32,332 nucleotides of DNA from Pseudoalteromonas amylolytica. GTDB taxonomy: Bacteria; Pseudomonadota; Gammaproteobacteria; Enterobacterales; Alteromonadaceae. The translations under genes were made by a program, and so were the position numbers. The notes beneath the pieces are model-generated. The model was not told the DNA's origin. It worked only from the letters and a program-made list of their open reading frames with translations, and ran no database searches. Positions 8,022 to 17,044 of the stretch are shown here, piece after piece. The DNA is taken from NCBI RefSeq assembly GCF_001854605.1, contig NZ_MKJU01000029.1, positions 48,006 to 80,337 on the forward strand, given 5' to 3'. Position 1 is the first letter of the stretch; the number at the start of each line of letters is the position of its first letter.

Positions 8022-8051
8022 AAAAAATATGCCGCAAGGTATGCGGCATAT
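8022..8051 (-). terminator. Intrinsic terminator reading the minus strand, between ybcJ and acnA
   Basis: ATATGCCGCA (8027-8036) pairs perfectly with TGCGGCATAT (8042-8051) around a five-base loop. On the minus strand the stem is followed by a run of T (bases 8022-8027), the textbook terminator form. On the plus strand no T-run follows. No minus-strand gene feeds it; it would stop antisense transcription coming out of acnA. Confidence 0.65.
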
Positions 8052-8090
8052 GCCAATCATCGCTTCAGCAAATCATAAAGCGGAGGCTGT

Positions 8091-10829
8091 ATGCAAAATT
8101 CATTTGATACTCTGACCCAGCTGACCATTGATCAGCAACAAGTTCACCTCTATTCACTGGAACGCTTAGGCGCTAAAGCTCGGCGACTGCCATTTGCATT
8201 AAAAATCTTGCTAGAAAACCTGCTACGTCATGAAGACGGTCGTACCGTTCGTAAAGAAGACATTGAACAACTTCTCAATTGGGAAGCCAAAGCGACACCA
8301 AAGGCTGAAATTGCCTTTACACCTGCTCGGGTCGTCATGCAGGACTTTACCGGCGTACCTGCAATTGTAGATCTGGCGGCGATGCGAGAGGCGATGGCAA
8401 AGCTTGGGGGCGACCCAAACAGAATAAACCCACTCTCTCCTGCTGAGCTTGTTATCGATCACTCAGTTCAAGTTGACGAATACGGCCACGCTGGTGCCTT
8501 TGATTTAAATGCAAAGTTGGAATATCAACGCAATAAAGAGCGCTACGAATTTTTACGCTGGGGTCAATCCGCCTTTGATAATTTAACGGTGGTGCCCCCC
8601 GCCACCGGCATTGTGCATCAAGTAAACCTTGAGTATCTAGCTAGAGTCGTATTTAAAAATACCGAGCAAGGAGAAGCCATCGCCTACCCTGACACACTTG
8701 TTGGGACCGACTCGCACACAACTATGATCAACGGTTTAGGTGTACTGGGCTGGGGTGTTGGTGGTATCGAAGCTGAGGCCGCCATGCTTGGTCAACCAAT
8801 CAGTTTACTGATCCCACAGGTGGTTGGTTTTAAGCTAGAGGGAAAATTACCAGAAGGTACCACCGCAACAGATTTGGTACTGACCATTACACATCGACTA
8901 CGTCAACACGGCGTCGTGGGTAAATTTGTCGAGTTTTTTGGCGATGGGCTTGCCCAATTGCCATTAGCTGATCGTGCCACCATTGCCAATATGGCCCCAG
9001 AATATGGCGCCACTTGCGGTATTTTTCCAATTGATGAGGAAACGATTTCCTATCTTCGCTTAACCAATCGTAGTAAAGAACAACTTGCACTGATTGAAGG
9101 GTATGCCAAACACCAAGGCATGTGGCGAGAAGCAGGTGATGAGCCCCAGTACAGTGATGTACTCACCTTGGACTTGAGCTCCGTGGTTCCTTGTATTGCA
9201 GGTCCAACCCGACCACAAGACAGTATCAATTTAGACGAAGCTGGCAGCGAGATAAAAAATCACCTCAAAGTAATGCAAGACCAACGCAACGAGAGTCATC
9301 TGAGTAAGGATGAGGCACAAATCGTTGCTGAAGGCGGGCAATCCAAAGACCCACTCGGTGAAGCACAAGTATTTGGTTTTGCTGAGCTTGAATACGATAA
9401 CCAGAACATACAACTTGAAGACGGTGCCTGTGTGATTGCAGCGATTACCAGTTGCACCAATACGTCAAACCCGAGCGTCATCCTTGCGGCCGCTTTGGTT
9501 GCCAAAAAAGCCAACGAGTTGGGCATTAAGCCTAAACCTTGGGTTAAAACGTCTTTAGCTCCTGGCTCTAAGGTCGTCACCGACTATCTCAAACAAGCCG
9601 ATTTACTTACCCACCTAGAAGCTCTGGGATTCAATCTGGTTGGTTATGGCTGTACCACCTGTATTGGGAACTCAGGACCACTACCAAAAGAGATCAGCGA
9701 TGCAGTCAATCGCCATAAATTAATTGTGAGTTCCGTGCTCTCAGGGAACCGTAACTTTGAAGGACGCATTCACCAAGATGTTCGAATGAACTTTTTAGCC
9801 TCGCCGCCTTTGGTGGTAGCTTATGCGCTCGCTGGGCGCACCAACATTGATGTTTACAATGAACCGCTTTGCCAAAACGCCAACGGCGATGACATTTACT
9901 TGAAAGATATCTGGCCCAGCGTAAGTGAAGTTCAGCAACTGGTTGATGAAACCGTTACCCAAGCGATGTTTGCCAAAAACTACGCCGAAGTTTACAGCGG
10001 TGATGACAACTGGCAACAGATCAGCACCCAAGCCAGTGAGCTCTACCCTTGGCAAGAAGACTCTACCTATATCCGCCATGCACCATTTTTTGCCAACATG
10101 AGTAAAAACCCTCCGGGGTTACCTCATATCAAAGGAGCTCGATGTTTGGCCAAGCTCGGGGACTCTGTGACAACAGACCATATTTCTCCCGCTGGCAATA
10201 TTAAAGCACAATCCCCTGCGGGCAGTTATTTGCAACAGCAAGGAGTTAAGGCCAGCGAATTCAACTCGTATGGGTCTAGGCGAGGAAATCATGAAGTGAT
10301 GATGCGTGGTACGTTTGCCAATGTACGCTTGCGCAACCAACTGGCGCCGGGCACAGAAGGCGGCGTAACCCGCTTAATACCTGACGGCAAAACCATGAGC
10401 ATTTTTGATGCTGCTATGAGTTATCAAGAAACTAATACGCCTCTAATTATCTTAGCTGGCAAGGAGTATGGCACTGGCTCTTCTCGAGATTGGGCAGCAA
10501 AAGGGTCGCTGTTGCTTGGCGTCAAAGCCGTCATCGCACAAAGTTATGAACGTATACACCGTTCAAATCTAATAGGCATGGGTGTACTACCGCTGCAATT
10601 CAAGCACCCAGATAGCCACGAGTCACTCAACTTAAGTGGTGAGGAAAGCTTCGAAGTAATGGGGTTATGCGACAACTGCGATGAAGTTAAAATTATCGCC
10701 AGTAAAGAGGATGGCAAGCAACTTGAGTTCTTGGTAGATGTTAGAATCGATACTCCCAAAGAATGGGATTACTATCAGCATGGTGGCATTTTGCAATATG
10801 TACTCAGAAACATGCTTGAAAATGACTAG
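8091..10829 (+). CDS. acnA: Aconitate hydratase AcnA
   Basis: Aconitase interconverts citrate and isocitrate in the TCA cycle and may also act on methylcitrate-cycle intermediates. At 912 aa the protein has the length of the AcnA/IRP1 branch. The [4Fe-4S] ligands are C455 (SCTNTS) and C521/C524 (GCTTCIGNSG). The C-terminal swivel domain is recognisable from GDSVTTDHISPAG, SYGSRRGNHEVMMRG and the GTGSSRDWAAKG arginine motif. CGGAGG stands seven bases before the ATG. It is followed by its own terminator at 10836-10871. A hairpin in the 126-base leader region could affect its mRNA. Confidence 0.97.
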   Translation: MQNSFDTLTQLTIDQQQVHLYSLERLGAKARRLPFALKILLENLLRHEDGRTVRKEDIEQLLNWEAKATPKAEIAFTPARVVMQDFTGVPAIVDLAAMREAMAKLGGDPNRINPLSPAELVIDHSVQVDEYGHAGAFDLNAKLEYQRNKERYEFLRWGQSAFDNLTVVPPATGIVHQVNLEYLARVVFKNTEQGEAIAYPDTLVGTDSHTTMINGLGVLGWGVGGIEAEAAMLGQPISLLIPQVVGFKLEGKLPEGTTATDLVLTITHRLRQHGVVGKFVEFFGDGLAQLPLADRATIANMAPEYGATCGIFPIDEETISYLRLTNRSKEQLALIEGYAKHQGMWREAGDEPQYSDVLTLDLSSVVPCIAGPTRPQDSINLDEAGSEIKNHLKVMQDQRNESHLSKDEAQIVAEGGQSKDPLGEAQVFGFAELEYDNQNIQLEDGACVIAAITSCTNTSNPSVILAAALVAKKANELGIKPKPWVKTSLAPGSKVVTDYLKQADLLTHLEALGFNLVGYGCTTCIGNSGPLPKEISDAVNRHKLIVSSVLSGNRNFEGRIHQDVRMNFLASPPLVVAYALAGRTNIDVYNEPLCQNANGDDIYLKDIWPSVSEVQQLVDETVTQAMFAKNYAEVYSGDDNWQQISTQASELYPWQEDSTYIRHAPFFANMSKNPPGLPHIKGARCLAKLGDSVTTDHISPAGNIKAQSPAGSYLQQQGVKASEFNSYGSRRGNHEVMMRGTFANVRLRNQLAPGTEGGVTRLIPDGKTMSIFDAAMSYQETNTPLIILAGKEYGTGSSRDWAAKGSLLLGVKAVIAQSYERIHRSNLIGMGVLPLQFKHPDSHESLNLSGEESFEVMGLCDNCDEVKIIASKEDGKQLEFLVDVRIDTPKEWDYYQHGGILQYVLRNMLEND

Positions 10830-10835
10830 CCTTGT

Positions 10836-10871
10836 GTTGCGACGGCCACAAATGCTGTCGCAACTTCTTTT
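10836..10871 (+). terminator. acnA intrinsic terminator
   Basis: GTTGCGAC (10836-10843) pairs with GTCGCAAC (10857-10864) around a 13-base loop, followed by TTCTTTT (10865-10871). It begins seven bases after the acnA stop codon. Confidence 0.7.
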
Positions 10872-10937
10872 AAAATCAGTGACGCAAAGTCACATATCCA
10901 ATACACTGGGCCAGCCAAAGAATTAACAAGGAACCCT

Positions 10938-11390
10938 ATGTCTATCTGGTATCGCCCAATCACTCTAGCATTTTGCCAACAACTTGATGAAGGTGTACAT
11001 GGTAAAGGCTCCTTAATGAAAACCTTAGACATCAAAATAACCGAAATCGGTGATGACTACCTCGTTGCTACCATGCCAGCCACACCGAGTCATCACAATC
11101 CGCTCGGTATGGTCCACGGTGGAGCAAATGTCGCATTAGCAGAAACTGTTGCCAGCTATGCCGCTAACTTTGCTGTGGATTTCGAACACTATTACTGTGT
11201 CGGCCAAGAGATCAATGCAAATCACCTAAAAGCATCCAGAAATGGCATATTAAGAGCAATAGCCAAGCCACTGCATCTAGGCAAACGGACCTCTGTATGG
11301 GAAGTTAAAATTACCAATGCGAAGGGAGAGTTATGTTGTGTTAGCCGCATGACAGCGGCTATTGTTGCCCGCCCTCAGACGAATACTTAG
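10938..11390 (+). CDS. Hotdog-fold acyl-CoA thioesterase (PaaI/YdiI type)
   Basis: A 150-aa single hotdog domain. The PaaI/4HBT-type signature is H60-G-G followed by the helix with E69 (MVHGGANVALAET), the likely catalytic carboxylate. Such enzymes hydrolyse aromatic or short acyl-CoA thioesters; the substrate is not deducible, and menaquinone or proofreading roles are known within the family. AAGGA lies well placed before the ATG. It is independent of acnA because a terminator separates them. Its last 32 bases are antisense to the end of the converging solute-binding protein gene. Confidence 0.85.
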   Translation: MSIWYRPITLAFCQQLDEGVHGKGSLMKTLDIKITEIGDDYLVATMPATPSHHNPLGMVHGGANVALAETVASYAANFAVDFEHYYCVGQEINANHLKASRNGILRAIAKPLHLGKRTSVWEVKITNAKGELCCVSRMTAAIVARPQTNT

Positions 11391-12102
11391 CGATGATTTG
11401 CTGATAACGGCCGGTTTCTTTAAGTTCTGCTAAGCCTAAATTAAAGCGCTCGATAATTTCTTCTGCCTGTGGGTGCGCTCGATTCACACCAATATGTAGT
11501 GGCCAGCTCAGCAAAACGGGCAGATGTGCAATGAGCGCTCTGAGTTCAGGTGCTTTCTTTTGCTCATGCGTAAATGCCAAAACATCAGCAATGGCAAAAT
11601 CAGCTCGGCGTTTGTACACCATCTCTAAGCAGGCACGCAAACTGTGTACATCTATCACTTTAACCTGTTCAATACTTTCCAATAATTCGTGATATGCATA
11701 GCCTCTTATTGCAGCGACCGTTTTATAACGTAAACTTTTTGCGCCACGAAAGTCAGCGTGGCTATCTTGGTGGCTCACAACAGCCAATTCATTATGGAAG
11801 TAAGGCTGGCTAAACAAGATCGTTTTATGGCGTCGTTCAGTCCACCACAGTGCGGCTATCAGGTCTACTTTGCGCTCTTCTAATAGTATTAGCATGCGGC
11901 TAAATGGCGCGGTTTGGATCTCCAGCTCAATACCTTGACTATCAAACGCAGCGTGCAAAATATCATTCACTAGCCCCGAACCATCACTTTCAATGTACGG
12001 AGGCCAAGGGTTGTGGCCACCAACCACTTTCATCACCTGAGCCTGTGCACTGACAACACACACGAGTAATACATACAGGGCTATCTTGAGGGGTTTGACC
12101 AT
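11359..12102 (-). CDS. Periplasmic amino-acid-type solute-binding protein (SBP_bac_3)
   Basis: The mature part has the family 3 solute-binding fold: PWPPYIESDGSGLVNDIL near the start, a VDLIAALWWTERR segment and FSQPYFHNELAVV. A signal peptide is clear when translation begins at 12102 (MVKPLKIALYVLLVCVVSAQA), giving about 247 aa. The frame stays open to 12261 and other starts (12117) exist, but they would bury the signal. No ABC permease or ATPase is nearby, so it may be an orphan binding protein. The last 32 bases overlap the thioesterase gene tail to tail. The divergent neighbour is a FAD oxidoreductase. Confidence 0.8.
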   Translation of the reverse strand: MVKPLKIALYVLLVCVVSAQAQVMKVVGGHNPWPPYIESDGSGLVNDILHAAFDSQGIELEIQTAPFSRMLILLEERKVDLIAALWWTERRHKTILFSQPYFHNELAVVSHQDSHADFRGAKSLRYKTVAAIRGYAYHELLESIEQVKVIDVHSLRACLEMVYKRRADFAIADVLAFTHEQKKAPELRALIAHLPVLLSWPLHIGVNRAHPQAEEIIERFNLGLAELKETGRYQQIIAKYSSEGGQQ

Positions 12103-12251
12103 ACATAATTCTGTCATAATATTTGTAATCATTAGTGTAGCCGACAGACAATAATTCGCGGCACTTTTTGCTATCAAGCCTGCGAGCCACCATATCAGCC
12201 TTTTACAAGCAAACTTAAAACGCCACCAGTCGTAGTACCTAAGTCTTGCCT

Positions 12252-12281
12252 TTGCTACCATATCGATATCTCATTTATATA
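12252..12281 (+). promoter_or_regulatory. Candidate promoter of the FAD oxidoreductase gene
   Basis: TTGCTA (12252-12257) and TATATA (12276-12281) are 18 bases apart in the divergent gap. The transcript would start only a few bases before the ATG at 12292, giving a nearly leaderless mRNA, which fits the lack of a Shine-Dalgarno sequence there. The match is modest. Confidence 0.3.
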
Positions 12282-12291
12282 GATGTATTTT

Positions 12292-13398
12292 ATGGAACAA
12301 GTAGATACGTTAGTCGTTGGCGCGGGTGTGGTTGGGCTTGCCATCGCAGCCATCCTCAGTGAGCATCAAGACACCATTGTTATTGAACAACATAGTCAGT
12401 TTGGCGAGCACACTAGCAGCCGTAACAGCGAAGTGATCCATGCCGGTATTTACTATCCACAGAATAGTTTAAAAGCACAGTTGTGCGTTGCAGGAAAAGG
12501 GCTACTTTACACACATTGCCAGCGTTACCACGTACCAGTACAACAGATTGGTAAAGTGCTTGTTGCTACTAACGAGTCAGAAATCGAAAAATTACACTCT
12601 CTCGTCGCACAGGCCAATAACAATGGCGTTACCGACTTGCAGTTTCTCAGCACATGCCAATTGCGAGAGAGGGCCCCAGAGATGAACGCGGTTACTGGGG
12701 TCTGGTCACCTTCAACAGGTATTGTCGACAGCCACCAGCTCATGTTGTCATATCTCAATAAACTTTCTCAACATGGCGGTCATTACGTTAACAACACGCG
12801 TTTTATCAAGGCACATTTTGAGGAAGGGCATTTTGTTGTCACTCTTGCATGCGGTGAAGAGGAGTTTAATCTCACATGTAAGCATCTAATAAACGCAGCA
12901 GGGCTTTTTGCACAGGCATGTGCTAGCAACATTGACGCCCTAGCTACACACCATATTCCACCACTACACTACTGTAAAGGGCAATACTTTAGCTATCAGG
13001 GCAGGCACCCGTTTAAGCATTTGTTGTATCCAATGCCAGAACAGCATGGACTCGGCATCCATGCGACCCTAGACTTGGCAGGTCAGCTCAAGTTCGGACC
13101 AGATACCGAATTTATCGAGCAGCTTGATTACACGCCAAACGAACAGGCAAAACCGCGCTTTGTTGAAGCAATAAAACGCTACTGGCCAAAACTCGACAGT
13201 ACCCGCTTACAACTCAGCTATTGTGGAATACGCCCTAAGCTACAACTGCAAGGGTCGCAAGACTTCGTTATCCAAGACTATCATCACCATGGAATTAAAG
13301 GGTTGATAAATTTGTTTGGTATTGAGTCTCCGGGGCTCACCGCAAGTTTGGCAATCGCACATAAAGTTGCTAAACAAGTCAATTTAGAGCGCGAGTGA
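12292..13398 (+). CDS. FAD-dependent oxidoreductase, LhgO-like
   Basis: A DAO-superfamily flavoprotein with the dinucleotide-binding GAGVVGLA near residues 10-17 and the block SSRNSEVIHAGIYY that is typical of the L-2-hydroxyglutarate dehydrogenase group (COG0579). A late GLINLFGIESPGLTAS segment closes the FAD site. It may oxidise L-2-hydroxyglutarate or a related 2-hydroxy acid and pass electrons to the quinone pool, but this is family inference. The start at 12292 is preferred because it places the FAD motif at the usual distance; a start three codons earlier (12283) is open. It converges on the DUF4124 gene with nine bases between stops. Confidence 0.85.
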   Translation: MEQVDTLVVGAGVVGLAIAAILSEHQDTIVIEQHSQFGEHTSSRNSEVIHAGIYYPQNSLKAQLCVAGKGLLYTHCQRYHVPVQQIGKVLVATNESEIEKLHSLVAQANNNGVTDLQFLSTCQLRERAPEMNAVTGVWSPSTGIVDSHQLMLSYLNKLSQHGGHYVNNTRFIKAHFEEGHFVVTLACGEEEFNLTCKHLINAAGLFAQACASNIDALATHHIPPLHYCKGQYFSYQGRHPFKHLLYPMPEQHGLGIHATLDLAGQLKFGPDTEFIEQLDYTPNEQAKPRFVEAIKRYWPKLDSTRLQLSYCGIRPKLQLQGSQDFVIQDYHHHGIKGLINLFGIESPGLTASLAIAHKVAKQVNLERE

Positions 13399-13409
13399 TA
13401 CAGCGCGCT
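13388..13409. other. Hairpin between convergent genes
   Basis: AGCGCG (13388-13393) pairs with CGCGCT (13404-13409) across the FAD oxidoreductase stop codon and reaches into the DUF4124 stop. No T-run follows, so it is at best a weak bidirectional terminator. Confidence 0.35.
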
Positions 13410-13962
13410 AAATACCCTCTATAGCCTGATCTATCTTTTTCGTTCTTTCGTCCATCAACTTTTGAATGTTTTTAGCATCCTTCATCAGTTGCTTGATTTC
13501 ACTTGGGGTTAGTGCGGATGGCGTTTTGAGCTTAGTGTCTATATGTGCTTTTTGCGTTGCTAGTTCTTTTAGAATAGCGGTGTCTTCAGCGGCCATTATG
13601 GTGACCTTGCTGGTATCTAAGATATGAGTTTGGCTCTTTCCTTTGGTATTTGGTTGATCTGAATATACCCAATTCCCATTGGCATCTTGCCATTTATAGA
13701 TGGTACCGCCAGATGCATCAGCCGAGGAGTCAGTCACATTCTGAACTGATTGATTAAGCTTACTTTGCGCGTCTTTGAATACATTATCGGTCGCCCCCTG
13801 TGCCTTTTCAGCTATCGCCTGCAAGCTTAACCAAGGTTTGCCATCAGGCCGTTTGAGCACAAACAAAGAACCCACACCAATAAACATCACCATAACCAAT
13901 ATATAACTAAAATACTTCACTGTACTTTGATCTCTAGAAGAACATCTTGAAAAGTCTAACAT
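13408..13962 (-). CDS. DUF4124 domain protein with N-terminal membrane anchor
   Basis: A single hydrophobic segment at about residues 17-36 (YFSYILVMVMFIGVGSLFVL) is followed by a soluble periplasmic part. The DUF4124 motif lies at 88-104 (IYKWQDANGNWVYSDQP). The C-terminal third is rich in lysine and predicted to be helical. Function of DUF4124 is unknown; such proteins are usually small envelope proteins. A GTG at 13920 (residue 15) would start just before the membrane segment and is a reasonable alternative to the ATG at 13962. Confidence 0.8.
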   Translation of the reverse strand: MLDFSRCSSRDQSTVKYFSYILVMVMFIGVGSLFVLKRPDGKPWLSLQAIAEKAQGATDNVFKDAQSKLNQSVQNVTDSSADASGGTIYKWQDANGNWVYSDQPNTKGKSQTHILDTSKVTIMAAEDTAILKELATQKAHIDTKLKTPSALTPSEIKQLMKDAKNIQKLMDERTKKIDQAIEGI

Positions 13963-13980
13963 GCTTACTCGAAGGTGAAA

Positions 13981-14181
13981 ATGGCACAGTCAATTGCCAA
14001 TAAATTGGCCGAGAGATTTAAAAAGGACCTATTTAAGCAAAACGATCTGCTACTTGCATCCAAAATTAATCTCTCAAAGCATTCGCAAAAAACTCCCACT
14101 TGTATGACACAGAAGCGGTCTCACCTGTTTCTCGCACTAGTTAGCAGTTGGCCTCTGCAATTTAGATACCTAAGGCTCTAA
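13981..14181 (+). CDS. Possible small protein (66 aa), doubtful
   Basis: An ATG with GAAGG five bases upstream opens a 66-codon frame. The first half is lysine-rich and amphipathic (SIANKLAERFKKDLFKQ); the second half looks like random sequence. No family is recognised. It is divergent from the DUF4124 gene, and the only other content of this roughly 500-base stretch is the cysH terminator. It may be non-coding or decayed. Confidence 0.25.
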   Translation: MAQSIANKLAERFKKDLFKQNDLLLASKINLSKHSQKTPTCMTQKRSHLFLALVSSWPLQFRYLRL

Positions 14182-14420
14182 CCTCTGAGATTTTCCATAT
14201 TGACCATCATTATGTTGCTCCTTGCCTACAGCATTCATGTGCCCCAAAAGAACAGTGATGGCATTGATAGAAGAAGTATACTTTTATAGTGGCATCCATG
14301 TTTGTACTGTTATTTGCTGCAGCGAACAGCTTACCATGGCTATTTTTCAATCCGTGTTGCGCGTCGTGAGTGATGCGCAAATAATACAATGAATAAAGGG
14401 ATAGCTTTCTGATAAGCAAT
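14182..14420. other. Gene-poor stretch upstream of the cysH terminator
   Basis: No convincing gene or RNA is seen. There is a small stem (TTGCGC/GCGCAA near 14355-14385). One minus-strand frame at about 14180-14280 reads like protein (INAITVLLGHMNAVGKEQ) but is closed by a stop upstream and has no start, so it could be a decayed gene fragment. Confidence 0.3.
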
Positions 14421-14449
14421 AAAAAAGCACAACTCTAGGTTGTGCTTTT
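14421..14449 (-). terminator. Terminator of the cysJIH operon
   Basis: AAAAGCACAAC (14423-14433) pairs with GTTGTGCTTTT (14439-14449). On the minus strand it follows the cysH stop by 24 bases and ends in a run of six T (14421-14426). It is nearly symmetrical, so it may act in both directions. Confidence 0.88.
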
Positions 14450-14473
14450 ATGTGTCCCCATGGCTTGGAGAGT

Positions 14474-15214
14474 TTAAATACCGTCACCATCAATGTGTAA
14501 ACCACACTCACGGTTTAGGCCAAAGAAACGCGTTTCTTCTTCACTCATACCCGGTTCAAGTTTACGTGTCGTGTGTACATCCCCCATCGATACATACCCT
14601 TGCTCCCAAAGCGGGTGATAGGGTAAATCATGCTTGGTTAAGTACTGATAAACATCACGATTGTTCCATTCTATGATTGGATACACCTTCACCGTACCGC
14701 GGCTAATCTCTAGTATTTGCTTATCGGCACGAGTGGATGCCTGATCACGACGTAAACCACTAAACCAAGTACCCGCGTTCAAGTCTTTCAGTGCACGGGT
14801 CATCGGCTCAACTTTATTCAACGCATTGTACTGTTTAATACCCTCTTGCCCTTGCTCCCACAATCTACCGTACTTGGCTTCTTGCCAAGCTGGGCTGATT
14901 GGCGCTCGGTACACTTTTAAATTTAAATTTAAACGCTCTGTTAGGTAGTCCACAAACTGATAGGTTTCTGGAAATAAATACCCTGTATCTGTAAGTACAA
15001 CCGGGATGTCGCTACGCTCTGAAGTCACTAGATGCAACATCACCGCGGCCTGAATACCGAAACTTGAAGATAGAAAAGCAGTATCTGGCAAATGCTCCAG
15101 CGCCCAAGCCACTCGCTGTTGTGGACTCATAGGCAGCAATAGTTCATTGGCTTGTGCCAACAATGCTGTTTGCGCTTTTCCACTTAACTGTAAGAGCTGT
15201 TTGTAATCACTCAT
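14474..15214 (-). CDS. cysH: Phosphoadenosine phosphosulfate (PAPS) reductase CysH
   Basis: CysH reduces PAPS to sulfite and PAP with thioredoxin or glutaredoxin. Recognisable blocks are [15 protein letters not shown], the PP-loop region [30 protein letters not shown] and the C-terminal RECGLH, whose cysteine (tenth from the C-terminus) is the catalytic one. Only this single cysteine is in the C-terminal motif and the paired cysteines of APS reductases are missing, so PAPS is the expected substrate. The start at 15214 matches E. coli CysH; two further in-frame ATGs lie at 15220 and 15229. It is last in cysJIH, 47 bases after cysI. Confidence 0.97.
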   Translation of the reverse strand: MSDYKQLLQLSGKAQTALLAQANELLLPMSPQQRVAWALEHLPDTAFLSSSFGIQAAVMLHLVTSERSDIPVVLTDTGYLFPETYQFVDYLTERLNLNLKVYRAPISPAWQEAKYGRLWEQGQEGIKQYNALNKVEPMTRALKDLNAGTWFSGLRRDQASTRADKQILEISRGTVKVYPIIEWNNRDVYQYLTKHDLPYHPLWEQGYVSMGDVHTTRKLEPGMSEEETRFFGLNRECGLHIDGDGI

Positions 15215-15261
15215 TCTCATTCCCAGCATGGCAAACCGATGCTTGCCAGTTTACTTGTTAG

Positions 15262-16980
15262 TTACGCATGAAAGTCTGTTTTTGACACTTTCACTTCAGC
15301 CACAATGCCTTTTCGAATCACAAAGTCTCCAAAGCATTCGTCACTTTGACGTTCTTGTACCCACTGACCTATCAACTCATCCAAGGCTGGTAGATAAACG
15401 TCTTCGCCGACATTTTCTAAATACAGTTTGGGTACTCGGGTTCCTTCACGGTTACCACCTAGGTAAACATTGTATTTACCTAAGCCTTTACCGACTAAGC
15501 CGATTTCAGCCAACATCGCGCGGCCACAGCCGTTAGGGCAACCGACTACACGCAAGATAATGCTGTCATCAGCTACGCCGTGCTTATCTAGCAGGCCCTC
15601 GACTTGAGTCACTAGCTCAGGTAAATATCGCTCGGCCTCAGCCATTGCCAACGGACATGTTGGCAAAGCTACACACGCCATTGAATTTTTGCGTTGTACC
15701 GTGTGCTCATCGTTGATCAAGCCATGCTCACGTGCCAATTGTTCAATAGTGGCTTTTTGATCCGCAGGCACACCCGCAATGATCAGGTTTTGGTTTGCCG
15801 TCATACGGAAGTCACCTTGGTGAATTTGGGCGATCTTGCGACAACCTGTTTTCAACGGTTTACCTGGGTAGTCCAAAATGCGGCCATTTTCGATAAATAA
15901 GGTCAAATGGTGTTTACCATCAATTCCTTCCACCCAACCAAAGCGATCTCCACGATGAGTGAACTCATACGGACGGCTTGGTTCAAACTCAACACCCGCA
16001 CGTTTTTGGACTTCTGCTTTGAAAGCATCCGCGCCAAATGTATCCAAGGTGTATTTGGTTTTAGCGTTTTTACGGTTAACGCGGTTACCCCAATCACGCT
16101 GCACCGACACAACGTGTTCAGCTATTTTTAAGGTGTGCTCAAGTGGAATAAATCCGAAATCATCCGCTTTGCGTGGATACGTGTTCACATCACCATGAGT
16201 CATTGCTAAACCGCCACCAACCAGCACGTTGAAGCCCACTAACTTGCCGTTATCGGCAATAGCCACAAAGTTTAGGTCGTTCGCATGTACGTCCACTTCG
16301 TTGTTTGGTGGAATTGTCACCGTAGTTTTGAATTTACGAGGCAAATAGGTCGACCCTAAGATCGGCTCTTCCGTAGTCTCAGTTTTTTCACCATTGAGCC
16401 AGATCTCTGCGTATGCTTTGGTATGTGGTAACAAATGCTCAGAGATCTTAGTCGCCCATTCGTATGCTTCTTGGTGCAACTGTGATTCAACCGGGTTGGT
16501 CGTACACAGCACGTTTCGGTTTACATCCCCTGCAGTAGCGATTGAGTCAATCCCAACGCTATTAAGCATTTGGTGCATTTCTTTGATGTTTGGCTTCAGT
16601 ACTCCATGAAATTGAAACGTTTGACGTGTTGTTAAACGAATACTGCCATACATAGACTTTTCTTCAGCAAACTTATCAATTGCAAGCCACTGACTAGGCT
16701 TAATAATGCCACCGGGCATACGAGCACGTAACATGACATTATGTAATGGCTCTAATTTTTGCTTTGCTCGCTCAGGGCGAATATCTCTATCATCTTGCTG
16801 ATACATGCCGTGAAAACGGATCAGCTGAAAATTATCTGCCGTAAAACCACCTGTAAGCGGGTCTTTAAGATCGGCTTCAATGGTGCCACGCAAATAGTTA
16901 CTTTGTGTTTTTAAGCGTTCGTTATCAGCAAATTTAGCATTTGGATCAAGTTTGCTGTTTGGTTTGTATTCGGTGCTCAT
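15262..16980 (-). CDS. cysI: Sulfite reductase hemoprotein beta subunit CysI
   Basis: CysI reduces sulfite to sulfide with six electrons from CysJ, using siroheme and a [4Fe-4S] cluster. The four cluster cysteines are at C436, C442, C481 and C485 ([11 protein letters not shown] and GCPNGCGR), nearly the same positions as in E. coli. The 572-aa length is standard. AGGA precedes the ATG at 16980. It is the middle gene of cysJIH, 64 bases after cysJ. Confidence 0.98.
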   Translation of the reverse strand: MSTEYKPNSKLDPNAKFADNERLKTQSNYLRGTIEADLKDPLTGGFTADNFQLIRFHGMYQQDDRDIRPERAKQKLEPLHNVMLRARMPGGIIKPSQWLAIDKFAEEKSMYGSIRLTTRQTFQFHGVLKPNIKEMHQMLNSVGIDSIATAGDVNRNVLCTTNPVESQLHQEAYEWATKISEHLLPHTKAYAEIWLNGEKTETTEEPILGSTYLPRKFKTTVTIPPNNEVDVHANDLNFVAIADNGKLVGFNVLVGGGLAMTHGDVNTYPRKADDFGFIPLEHTLKIAEHVVSVQRDWGNRVNRKNAKTKYTLDTFGADAFKAEVQKRAGVEFEPSRPYEFTHRGDRFGWVEGIDGKHHLTLFIENGRILDYPGKPLKTGCRKIAQIHQGDFRMTANQNLIIAGVPADQKATIEQLAREHGLINDEHTVQRKNSMACVALPTCPLAMAEAERYLPELVTQVEGLLDKHGVADDSIILRVVGCPNGCGRAMLAEIGLVGKGLGKYNVYLGGNREGTRVPKLYLENVGEDVYLPALDELIGQWVQERQSDECFGDFVIRKGIVAEVKVSKTDFHA

Positions 16981-17044
16981 GGCTTATCCTAAAAATTCTA
17001 CTGTGACGGTCAGTGTTATGTACTTAAATGCTTCAGACAGCCGA

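Noticed and set aside
9296..10340. Several antisense frames inside acnA
   Set aside because: They mirror the codon pattern of acnA, lack ribosome binding sites and match no family.
14210..14419. 69-aa minus-strand frame upstream of the DUF4124 gene
   Set aside because: It starts near the cysH terminator, has no Shine-Dalgarno sequence and its composition does not look like a protein.
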